Source: Janthinobacterium tructae
GTDB lineage: Bacteria > Pseudomonadota > Gammaproteobacteria > Burkholderiales > Burkholderiaceae_D
NCBI RefSeq assembly: GCF_006517255.1
Contig: NZ_CP041185.1
Coordinates: forward strand, 1,922,001 to 1,986,000
Reading direction: 5' to 3'
DNA: 64,000 nucleotides
Shown piece after piece: positions 25,072 to 33,800 of this stretch. The position numbers and the translations under genes were made by a program. Each line of letters opens with the position of its first letter. The stretch's first letter is position 1. Under the pieces are notes generated by a model. It had not been told where the DNA came from and did not search any database. It saw only the letters and a program-made list of their open reading frames with translations.

Positions 25072-26424
25072 TCACGGGCAGGGGTCGCTCATAGCCAGGC
25101 AGGCTGTAAGTGACTTGGCAAAAGGCGTTATCAACGAGACCTTTGTTTGTTGAAGTAAGCGTTCGCGACATAGCAGCGCTTTGCGCCCAACTGTGTTCAA
25201 GCCCAGTAGCCGATAAAAATCCTGACTGTGAGCCACCGGAAAAATGAGGCTGGCAAACACGCCTAGGCTCTCCCGCCCCACCGAAGCGCCAAGCGCGCGC
25301 GCCGAACAATCGGCCATCGCCTCCGAACTGATCTTCAGCATGCCATGGGAAAGTTCATGCGCCAACAAAAAGAAAGTTTCATCGGTCAGGCATTGCGCCA
25401 TCCCGTCTGCGGATTTTTCCGCCGCCGCCACCGTTGCTGCGACATCACCTGCGGTCAACGCCCTTTTGAGCAGTTCCGGTCTCACGTTTTTTTTCAGGTT
25501 TTCATTCAAACTCAGCCGATAATGCCGGTTAACTGCACAAAAAATCAATACGGCACGTGGCACGGTCGGAGAAATGTACAGCGTACGTGCATTGGCCTGC
25601 ACCTCGGCATTGAACCAGCCTCTGGGGTCGTGCTGCATCGATGCCGCGACAGTGGCAGTGGTGACATTACGGTCGAACAGAACGGTGAACGGACTCGCGT
25701 CTGGTCGCGTCTGCAAGATCAATCGTTGCACCGCCTGCACATTGCTCTGTACCTGCCGTTGCAAGTAAGCAGCCAGGGGAATCTTGTCGTCATCAACATT
25801 GCCGAAGCGAAAAGCCTGGCCCAGCATGACAAAGTGCCTTTCACCCTCGGTGACCTGGAAAGGCAAATTCATTGCCGCGTCAGCCGCCTTGTCGGATGCC
25901 GATTTCTGGGCCTTGGAGTTGCTGTCGGAAGGTGGCGAAGCACCGGCCGTATTGATGCCAAGGACAGTCGGCACGCAGCCGGTGATCTGTATACGGACAA
26001 CCGCATCCAGATACGCGGCAGCCTCGCGCTGGAGCTCGCCAAATGTACGCGCCACGCTCTGCGCCTGGCTATCGCTCAACCGGCTGCAGCCGTAGCTGGG
26101 GGCGATTTCATTGCCTGAACCGACGTCTTCGAGCAAGGCAAAGAACGCCGCGCCCAGCGCGCTGTGGTCTACCGCAGGCATTTGTACCAGCAACTGCGAC
26201 GGCAGTATCGGTTCGCCATGCTGGGCCAGTGCGTTCACGCGCAGCAAAACAGTGCGTTTGCGCAAAGTAGCACCGAGCGCAGCTTCGATCTCGTCCAGCC
26301 TGCTCACCACGGCATCAATGCGCGTCAGCATGCTGTGCGTGTCGGATGGCCCGGGCTCCACCGAGCGGCATGAGCATAGCGCGCAAGCCAGCACCAGCGA
26401 CAGGCAGCGCGCGTAGATGCTCAT
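25072..26424 (-). CDS. Predicted zinc-metalloprotease lipoprotein
   Basis: 450 residues. Signal peptide with lipobox LCSC (lipidated C19). A zinc-protease core lies near the C-terminus: H356-E-L-S-H360 in FFLLAHELSHGMLKISS, with E368 in EAMADCSA as the likely third ligand, a gluzincin arrangement. The rest matches no family I know; ~40-60 is coiled-coil-like and 160-185 is Ser/Ala/Lys-rich. ATG 26424 overlaps the TGA of the preceding lipoprotein gene (TGATG), so the two are translationally coupled. Divergent from a secreted subtilase. The gene is less GC-rich than its surroundings. Probably faces the periplasm or outer surface. Confidence 0.65.
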   Translation of the reverse strand: MSIYARCLSLVLACALCSCRSVEPGPSDTHSMLTRIDAVVSRLDEIEAALGATLRKRTVLLRVNALAQHGEPILPSQLLVQMPAVDHSALGAAFFALLEDVGSGNEIAPSYGCSRLSDSQAQSVARTFGELQREAAAYLDAVVRIQITGCVPTVLGINTAGASPPSDSNSKAQKSASDKAADAAMNLPFQVTEGERHFVMLGQAFRFGNVDDDKIPLAAYLQRQVQSNVQAVQRLILQTRPDASPFTVLFDRNVTTATVAASMQHDPRGWFNAEVQANARTLYISPTVPRAVLIFCAVNRHYRLSLNENLKKNVRPELLKRALTAGDVAATVAAAEKSADGMAQCLTDETFFLLAHELSHGMLKISSEAMADCSARALGASVGRESLGVFASLIFPVAHSQDFYRLLGLNTVGRKALLCRERLLQQTKVSLITPFAKSLTACLAMSDPCP

Positions 26425-27209
26425 CAATGGCCCACACCAGTAATCAGAATCGGCTGGTCGACGTCGACGAGTTCCAGGCGCTGGATACCCCCGGCACCGG
26501 ATGACGCGATGCGTAACTCTTTTGATTTGACGCAGACATTCAAGGGCTCGGGAAACCTGGCGCTCAACATATAGGCGGTATTGGACTGGTTGTCGCCGAA
26601 GCTCAGTTTGCCTTTGACCATATCGCGCACCGATGCCTCGGCACCAATCTTGCTGAGATCGTCACGCTTGATTTCGTAAGCGGCATTGTCGGCGCGCAGC
26701 GCCTCGCGCACCAGGTAATATCGAACGCCGGGTTCAATACGATAGTGCTTGGTATTGGAAAACCAGTTGATAGCCTCGGCTTCAGGCTGTCCTTCGACCA
26801 CCATCAGCGTGGGCGCCTCGTATTTGCTGCTCACCCACAGCTTTTTGGCGGCGTTGGCGCTCACTTGCGCATCCCAACCGGTGGACTTGGTCAGGGTCGC
26901 CAACGTCGACATTAACAGGCCAACATTGAAACTCGTGCTGGCCGTATATTGTGGAAATCCCGCCGGATGCGGACCGCTTGGTTTGATGGTGTCCACCATG
27001 CCGATCTGGAACGACGTGCCGGCCTGGTCGACAGAAAAGATACTGCCAGCGGCCATCCAGGTGCTGGGCACTGGCAGGCACTGAAAGCCGGTTTTTGGCG
27101 GCGTGATGACGACTGGCTCGACTGTCTTCGGTTCCGTGTTGCAACCGGCCGACAATATCGAGAACAGCAGCAGTGTAGCGATGCCGTATTGCTGATGGGT
27201 TGGACGCAT
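26424..27209 (-). CDS. Lipoprotein of unknown function
   Basis: 261 residues from ATG 27209 (ribosome site GGGAGG). Classic lipobox LSAGC with lipidated C23, followed by a short linker NTEPKTVEPVVITPPK. The body (MVDTIKPSGPHPAGFPQYTA, WVSSKYEAPTLMVVEGQPE) shows no family I recognise. Its stop overlaps the start of the metalloprotease lipoprotein by one base. The pair may form an envelope complex, and the divergent subtilase shares the 158-bp control region. Confidence 0.6.
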   Translation of the reverse strand: MRPTHQQYGIATLLLFSILSAGCNTEPKTVEPVVITPPKTGFQCLPVPSTWMAAGSIFSVDQAGTSFQIGMVDTIKPSGPHPAGFPQYTASTSFNVGLLMSTLATLTKSTGWDAQVSANAAKKLWVSSKYEAPTLMVVEGQPEAEAINWFSNTKHYRIEPGVRYYLVREALRADNAAYEIKRDDLSKIGAEASVRDMVKGKLSFGDNQSNTAYMLSARFPEPLNVCVKSKELRIASSGAGGIQRLELVDVDQPILITGVGH

Positions 27210-27367
27210 GATGAAAACCTCCCGGTGGTGGATGGACCGTGGTGCTCCGGCGGCAGCGCTGCCGGCTTGATCCATGGTCAGCTATCCATGAACACCGAGT
27301 GTGATAAATATCAATCAAACGCTGGCATGACGCGCGAAGATGGAGGCTCCGACCTGCAGGAGGCTAT

Positions 27368-30274
27368 ATGTGGACATGGTGCTTGATGATATCCGCTTGC
27401 CTGGCTTGCATGACAGCCCTGCCGGTGCAAGCCGCCCCAGACGTGCCGCCATCGTGGGCTTTGCATAACGAGGGGGGCCTGATCCCGGTGGATCTGGATC
27501 AGATGCAGAGCTACCGCATTCAAGCTGTCGCCGGGCAGGATATCGGCCTGCCCGGGCCGACGCCGGCGACGGCGCGCAAGATCGTCACCATAGCAATCTT
27601 CGATACAGGCCTTGATGCCAGTCATCCCGCCTTTGCCAAACTGCTTGCCCGAACTGACACAAGCACACCACGCCTGGCCGCGTCCGGTGAGAATGCTGGC
27701 TACCGCGATACCGATGGCAGCGGCACGCATCTGGCCGGCATTGTCGCATCGATCTCGCAAGACATTGTCATCATCCCAATGCAGGTATTGCAGCGCGCAA
27801 GCAACGCGCCAGTCAAACCCCATCTTATCGATGCCGTGTCGGAACGGATGGGCGTCGATGCTGTGAGCATGCAAGAATTGTCTCAGCGCGTGGCTGCTGC
27901 TATTCGCAGCCTTGCGGACAGGTCGGTGCAGCTAATGCTGCTACCCTTCGGCTGGCCACGCACCGCCGACACCGACCCGGTCGCGGCGGCAATCGCCGAG
28001 GCGCAGGCCCGTGGCGTCCTGCTCGTCGCGGCGGCGGGAAATGATGCATCGACCACGCTGCCCGTCCCCTGCCAGTTAAGCGGCGTCATTTGTGTCGCCG
28101 CCAGCCGGCCCGATGGCGCCATCGCCAGTTTTTCGAATATCGGCCCTGGCGTCGATATCGCAGCGCCAGGTGTCGAGATACCGGGGCCGATACCAGTTGG
28201 CCGCCGATCAATCCGGCAACCGGGATATGCCTACGACAACAGATCGGGCACCTCCCAGGCCGCAGCCATGGTCGCCGGCGCCGCAGCCCTCTTGCTGTCG
28301 CGAGGCATTCCAGCGGCAGACGTTTATCCGCGCTTGGTACTGGGCGCCCGGTCCATGCTGCCTGAAACCCGAGTCATCGAAGGGCCCGTCAACACCAGCG
28401 GTCATGCCGTCGACAGCCTGGATCCGCATGACATACCGCTGCGATACGGCCAGCTGGATATCGCTGCCGCCTTGGCGTTGCCCGCGCGGACCTTGATACT
28501 GCCGGCGAACAAAGAGGTCAAGGCTATCGCCTGGGACGGCGTCGCAAAGACCGTCGCGCTGGAGCTGGCACTGAAAAACGTCTGGGAATCGAGCCCTGCT
28601 GCGCACTTCGCGATCACTATCCGGCCCGCCGGTGACGATACGGTGCTTCCATCGGCCACCATCGACCGCGCATCCTTCAATGGTAACTGGCCGGCACAAC
28701 AGGAAAAACGCTTCGCTATCCACTTACAGCTGCCCGACCCGGCGCGTAGCGACCGTCCCATTCCGTCCGACCTCGCCTACACGGTAACAGTCAGCATCAA
28801 TGGCGTTGCACAGTCTCCATTCGACATCGGCGCCACACTATACCGCTCTGTCGGCAAGACGATGGGCGGGCCGCACATCACAAGCTATCCGATCAGCGGT
28901 AGCCTAAAAGCAGGCATGCACTTGCGCAGGGTCGAGCAATCCGACCTTGATCGCAGGCCACACGACTACCTGGCCATGGGGCCCGATCCGGTCAATCCGC
29001 ACGCAATCCGGCTTGCCCTGGCCACATCGAACAATGAAAAATTAGCGCTATCCGCACCGACCAGTATTGCAATCAATGGTTTGCTGGAGCACTGCCACGT
29101 ACAACAACACAGCAAGCTCGATATCGACTTCGACGGCAAAAGCGAATATATCCTCCTGCTCGCCGAGGACCGGCCTGCCAGCCCCGCCGAATTACCACGC
29201 GATCCGCAAGCCGCCCATTTGCTGATCTTTGACGAGCAGATGCGTCTGCTAGTCTATCAAAAGATTCAGGATGAGCGTTTTAGCAGGCCCACGCAAGTTC
29301 GCTGGATGAGACTGGGAAATGTCATGCGACCCGCGTGGAGTGGCGAGGGAAAACAGTTGGTTCGGGTGTACGCCCCCCGCGACCTGCAGGGCCAGCCCCA
29401 TCGTAGCGAGACGGCCAAAGGCCCCATCAGCCGCAATTTGTATTACCTCGACAACGGCTTTCGCGTCGCGCATCTGCCGCTGGATGCAACACTGCTCTTG
29501 TTCCCATTTTATTTTGAGGAAACTTATACAGGGCAAGTACCGTTATTGTTTGTGGAAAGGAAAACGCCATGCACATCCGGTTTTTGTTTAGACGTGATGC
29601 AGCTGGCTATGCTCGAGGAGGGGCAACTCCAGCGCGACAAGCGCATGAACAATAGCGAGTTTGGCTTTTTCTCGGACATGTTGAGCGGCCCTTTGCTCGA
29701 TCCCGCGCCAGGTGGCCACTTTGCCGGCGTGCATTGGTATGCCAGGGATGCGCACCACCTGTTGAGAGTCAGCTTTTTCAACCGGCGTGCGCGCCATTTC
29801 GGCCAACATATGATCGCTCCCACGCGCGCAGCACTCGATATCCCCATCGCCGTCACCGGAGCATTTCAATCAGAGCGGCAGTCCGCTGCCTTTGTCAACA
29901 CGGTACACGAGCTGCAATACCATGATTTCAAAACCGGCCAAATCGCGACAAGCAGGCTCAACGCGTACTCATTCCTGGGAGAGCACCGCTATATACCACA
30001 ACAATTTCCCATCGTCATACGCGATGTATCAAAACACACAGAAGGCCGCCCCGCCTTGCTGATCGCTGCAAGGCAAGGCGAATATAGCATCTCCCTGCCC
30101 GCCATGAAGCAAGCTGGAAAAGGCAATCACATCATCAGCCCGGCTCGCTGGCACTTGCGCAGCAGTGCCGACTGCAAGGCGTTGGAAGAGCCTGTCTTCC
30201 TGCCGGCACAGTCCGTCTATGCACTGGATTTTTTCTGTGGCGATAGGATATTGAGGATCGCCTTCGCCGACTGA
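27368..30274 (+). CDS. Secreted S8 (subtilisin-like) serine protease
   Basis: 968 residues with a Sec signal peptide (LMISACLACMTALPVQAAP). The catalytic triad is complete: D79 in IAIFDTGLDASHP, H121 in GSGTHLAGIVAS, S296 in RSGTSQAAAMVAGAAAL, with the oxyanion asparagine N225 in VAAAGND. The usual proline after GTSxA is alanine. The protease spans about 70-330; the remaining ~640 residues are unlike the common PA, P/Homo B or autotransporter domains and include two cysteines (TPCTSGFCLD). ATG 27368 has GCAGGAGGCTAT ahead. Divergent from the two lipoproteins and followed by tRNA-Leu. Export is predicted, the route beyond the inner membrane is unknown. Confidence 0.85.
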   Translation: MWTWCLMISACLACMTALPVQAAPDVPPSWALHNEGGLIPVDLDQMQSYRIQAVAGQDIGLPGPTPATARKIVTIAIFDTGLDASHPAFAKLLARTDTSTPRLAASGENAGYRDTDGSGTHLAGIVASISQDIVIIPMQVLQRASNAPVKPHLIDAVSERMGVDAVSMQELSQRVAAAIRSLADRSVQLMLLPFGWPRTADTDPVAAAIAEAQARGVLLVAAAGNDASTTLPVPCQLSGVICVAASRPDGAIASFSNIGPGVDIAAPGVEIPGPIPVGRRSIRQPGYAYDNRSGTSQAAAMVAGAAALLLSRGIPAADVYPRLVLGARSMLPETRVIEGPVNTSGHAVDSLDPHDIPLRYGQLDIAAALALPARTLILPANKEVKAIAWDGVAKTVALELALKNVWESSPAAHFAITIRPAGDDTVLPSATIDRASFNGNWPAQQEKRFAIHLQLPDPARSDRPIPSDLAYTVTVSINGVAQSPFDIGATLYRSVGKTMGGPHITSYPISGSLKAGMHLRRVEQSDLDRRPHDYLAMGPDPVNPHAIRLALATSNNEKLALSAPTSIAINGLLEHCHVQQHSKLDIDFDGKSEYILLLAEDRPASPAELPRDPQAAHLLIFDEQMRLLVYQKIQDERFSRPTQVRWMRLGNVMRPAWSGEGKQLVRVYAPRDLQGQPHRSETAKGPISRNLYYLDNGFRVAHLPLDATLLLFPFYFEETYTGQVPLLFVERKTPCTSGFCLDVMQLAMLEEGQLQRDKRMNNSEFGFFSDMLSGPLLDPAPGGHFAGVHWYARDAHHLLRVSFFNRRARHFGQHMIAPTRAALDIPIAVTGAFQSERQSAAFVNTVHELQYHDFKTGQIATSRLNAYSFLGEHRYIPQQFPIVIRDVSKHTEGRPALLIAARQGEYSISLPAMKQAGKGNHIISPARWHLRSSADCKALEEPVFLPAQSVYALDFFCGDRILRIAFAD

Positions 30275-30361
30275 GCCGCCCCACTTGTCGCCATGCCTTG
30301 CAACGCCCGCCTGCATAAGGTGGTGTAACGCCTATCTCTTGTGCTAGAATCTCGCCGCGCT

Positions 30362-30448
30362 GCCCGGATGGTGAAACTGGTAGACACTGGAGACTTAAAA
30401 TCTCCCGCCTGTAAGGGCGTGCCGGTTCGATTCCGGCTCCGGGCACCA
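30362..30448 (+). tRNA. tRNA-Leu (anticodon UAA)
   Basis: 87 bases including encoded CCA. Acceptor arms GCCCGGA (30362-30368) and TCCGGGC (30438-30444) pair perfectly, discriminator A. The anticodon stem GGAGA/TCTCC encloses loop CTTAAAA, giving anticodon TAA. A long variable arm (CGCCTGTAAGGGCG) identifies a class II tRNA, and the T arm reads GCCGGTTCGATTCCGGC. Confidence 0.97.
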
Positions 30449-30722
30449 GCGCACATGCCACTTCCAGAGATAGTACTTACTACCCTTCTGACGCTCTCCC
30501 GTTCCGCAAAACTGTCTTTATTCCGCAAAAAATCTCCAGCCGCTATATTTCAGGTTTCACAAGTTGGCCCGGCGATGCCGCACCTAGCGTCCCGTCATGG
30601 TCGTCATTGTCACGTTATAGGCACCGTCATCGCGCTCGTTTCCCGCATCCTGACTCGCCTGCCCCCGCCGACATTTTTGCAACAACACCCTTCGCTCCTC
30701 TCGCTTCGCCGCGACTTCCTAC

Positions 30723-30731
30723 TGATATAAT
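30723..30731 (+). promoter_or_regulatory. Extended -10 promoter element for the kinase/GGDEF gene
   Basis: TGATATAAT is a perfect extended -10 (TGnTATAAT), 76 bases ahead of the chosen start. No good -35 is visible, which extended -10 promoters tolerate. The rest of the 358-bp gap after tRNA-Leu (30449-30806) shows no gene. Confidence 0.5.
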
Positions 30732-30806
30732 ACTTACAATCAAGTAATACCACGAAATGTGCGCCTCAAGGCTCCCGCAACCGTTTGTGTACCGCTAGCC
30801 CAGCCC

Positions 30807-33800
30807 ATGAGCTCCCTTTTCGACCACGAGATCATCAAACAGCTGCACAGCGGTGGCCGCTCGCGGGTATATCGCGCCAGGGCCGCTGATGGCACTGCGC
30901 TGATCGTCAAGAAGCCCAATCAGCAGTTCCCCTCCTTTCAGCAACTGGCACAATTCAAGCGCGAGTATGCGATCGCGCGTCGCTGCCGCCATCCTGGCGT
31001 AGTGCATCCGCTGGCGCTGCAGTTGCACGGCGGGTGCTGGACGATGCTGCAGGAAGATAGCGGTGGCCTGGCGCTCGACCAGGTGTTGCGCGCGCAGCTG
31101 GCGGCGCGCAGGACGCCGGCGCAGCCTGCGTTGGCGCTGGACGATTTTTTCGACATCGCGCTGCAACTGTGCGCGGCGCTGGAAGCGGTCCATCGTCATG
31201 GCGTGATCCACAAGGACATCAATCCCTCCAATCTGGTGTGGAACGCCGATCGGCGTCTGCTGCAGCTGACCGATTTCGGCATCGCCTGTGAACTGCCGTA
31301 CGAAAGCCATGGCATCGTCAATCTCCAGGCCCTGGAAGGCACGTTGCGTTACATGGCGCCGGAACAGACGGGGCGCATGAATCGGCGCGTCGACTGGCGT
31401 GCCGATTTCTATGCGCTCGGCGCCACCTTCTACGAACTGCTGGCCGGCCAGGCGCCGTTCGAGGCGGGCGACGCGATGGAACTCGTGCATTGCCACATTG
31501 CCCGCAGTCCCGACTGGTCGCACCCGGCACTCGCAAACTTGCCGGGCCAGCTGCTGCCGATCATCCAGCGCCTGCTGGAAAAAAATGCCGATCAGCGCTA
31601 TCAGAGCTTGCAAGGCCTGCGCAGCGACCTCGAAGCATGCCGCGCGGACAAGCCGGCGCAGGCGCTCAAGCTGTCCGACCACAATGGCCGCTTCCTTGTG
31701 CCGCAGACGCTGCATGGGCGCGAGGATGCCATCGCCGTGCTGCTGGCGGCGTTTGAACGCAGTGCCGCAGGTCGCTGCGAGATGCTGCTGCTGGCCGGCC
31801 ATTCAGGCATCGGCAAATCGGCGGTCGTCAACGAAGTGCAGAAACCGATCGTCGCCCGGCGCGGCTGTTTCCTGTCCGGCAAGTTTGACCAGCTCCAGCG
31901 CGACGTCCCGTATGCCTCGCTGATCCAGGCCTTCCAGGGGCTGGTGCGCCAGTTGCTGGGCCAGCCCGAAGCAACGCTGCGGCAATGGTCCGGAAAACTG
32001 CACGGCGCCCTGGGCGATGGCATCGGCGTGCTGGTCGAACTGATTCCCCAACTGGCGTTGATCGTCGGCCCCACCGACGCGGTGCCCGCGTCGGCGCCGG
32101 CTCAGGCCCAGCTGCGCCTGGACCGCCTGTTCCCCCGCTTCGTCGAAGTCTTCGCCTGCGCCGGGCATCCGCTGGTGCTGTTCCTGGACGACCTGCAATG
32201 GGCCGATGCGGCCACGCTGCGGATGATCGAGCTGCTCATGCTCTCCTGCGACCAGTGCTGCCTGCTGTTCATCGGTGCGTACCGCGACAACGAAGTGAGC
32301 GCCGCGCACCCCCTCATCGCGCTGCGCGACAAGCTGCTCGCACGCGAGGTGCGACTGTCCACGCTGTTTTTGCGCCCCCTGAACGAAGCGCAAGTTGCGC
32401 AAATGGTCGCGGCCACCGTGCGCGTGGCGGCGCCAGACTGCGCGCCACTGACCCGCATTTGCTACACCAAGACGGCCGGCAATCCATTTTTCCTCAACCA
32501 GTTCCTCGCTTCGCTCAATGAGACGGGCCACCTGCGCTACCGCGCAGCCGACGATTGCTGGGACTGGGACCTGCGCGCGATACAACAGGTCAAATATACC
32601 GACAACGTGGTCGAGGTGCTGCTGGAGAAAATCCACCGCCTGCCCACGGCAACGCAGCACCTGCTGCAACTGGCCGCCTCCAGCGGCAACCGCTTCACGC
32701 TCGACACGCTTGCGCTGGCAGTGGACCGCTCGCCCCGGCACACGCAGCAAGCCTTGTGGCCGGCGCTGCATGCAGGACTGGTCCAGCCGCTCGACGAACG
32801 CTATAAATACGTCAATGGCGACACCCGCGCCGGCCACAGCGGCGTCCATTACCGCTTCCTGCACGACCGGGTGCAGCAGGCAGCCTACCTGGTCGCCGAT
32901 GCCTCTACCCGCGCGGCCAACCATCTTCGCATCGGCCGCCTGCTGCTGCAACATGCCACGCCGGGGCACCAGGACGAGACACTGTTCGAGATCGTCGAAC
33001 AGCTCAACGCCGGCCGTGCGCTGCTCGACGATGCGAACGAGCGCGTGCAGCTGGCGGCGCTCAATCTGCAGGCTGGCGTCAAGGCACGACGCTCGGCCGC
33101 GTTCCAGGCCACGCTGGAGCACATGCGAATTGGTCTCGGCCTGCTGCCGGCAGAGGCGTGGAGCGTCCACGCCGACCTCTGGCTCGACCTGCAGCTGGGC
33201 GCGGCCGAAGCGGCTTACCTGTGCGGGCAGTTCGATGCCGCCGAGGCGATCTATCCGCTGGTGCGCGCCCGCACCTTGCACCCGCTGCTGCAGGTACGCT
33301 GCATTGCCATCCAGGCGCACCAGTATCAATTGCAGGGCCGCCTGCTCGACGCCATCGAAGTGCAGCGCGAAGGCCTGGCGCAGTTGAACATCGCCATTGC
33401 GCACGATGTCGCGCACATGAAGGCGCGCTTCGACGACATCCTCGCCGATATCGGGAGGCTGCATGGCACGCAGGCGCCCGACACCTTGCTGGCGGCCGGC
33501 GACATGTGCGCGCCGGACGCGGTGGCCGCGATGCAGATGATGCAGGGCCTGTGGATGGCCAGCTATTACGCCGGCCAGCAGGATCTCAGCGCGCTGATGG
33601 TGGTTTCGATGACGCGGCTGTCCATGCAACGGGGGAACAGCGATTTCAGCGCCGTCGCCTATGTCGGCTACGCGCTGATACTGGCGCTGTACGACGGCGA
33701 CGTGGCGCGCGGCTACGACTTCGGCGCGATGGCGATGGCGCTGGCCAGGCGGCGTGCCAATCTGCAGACGCGCACACTCACGGGCCTGATGTTCGGTGCG

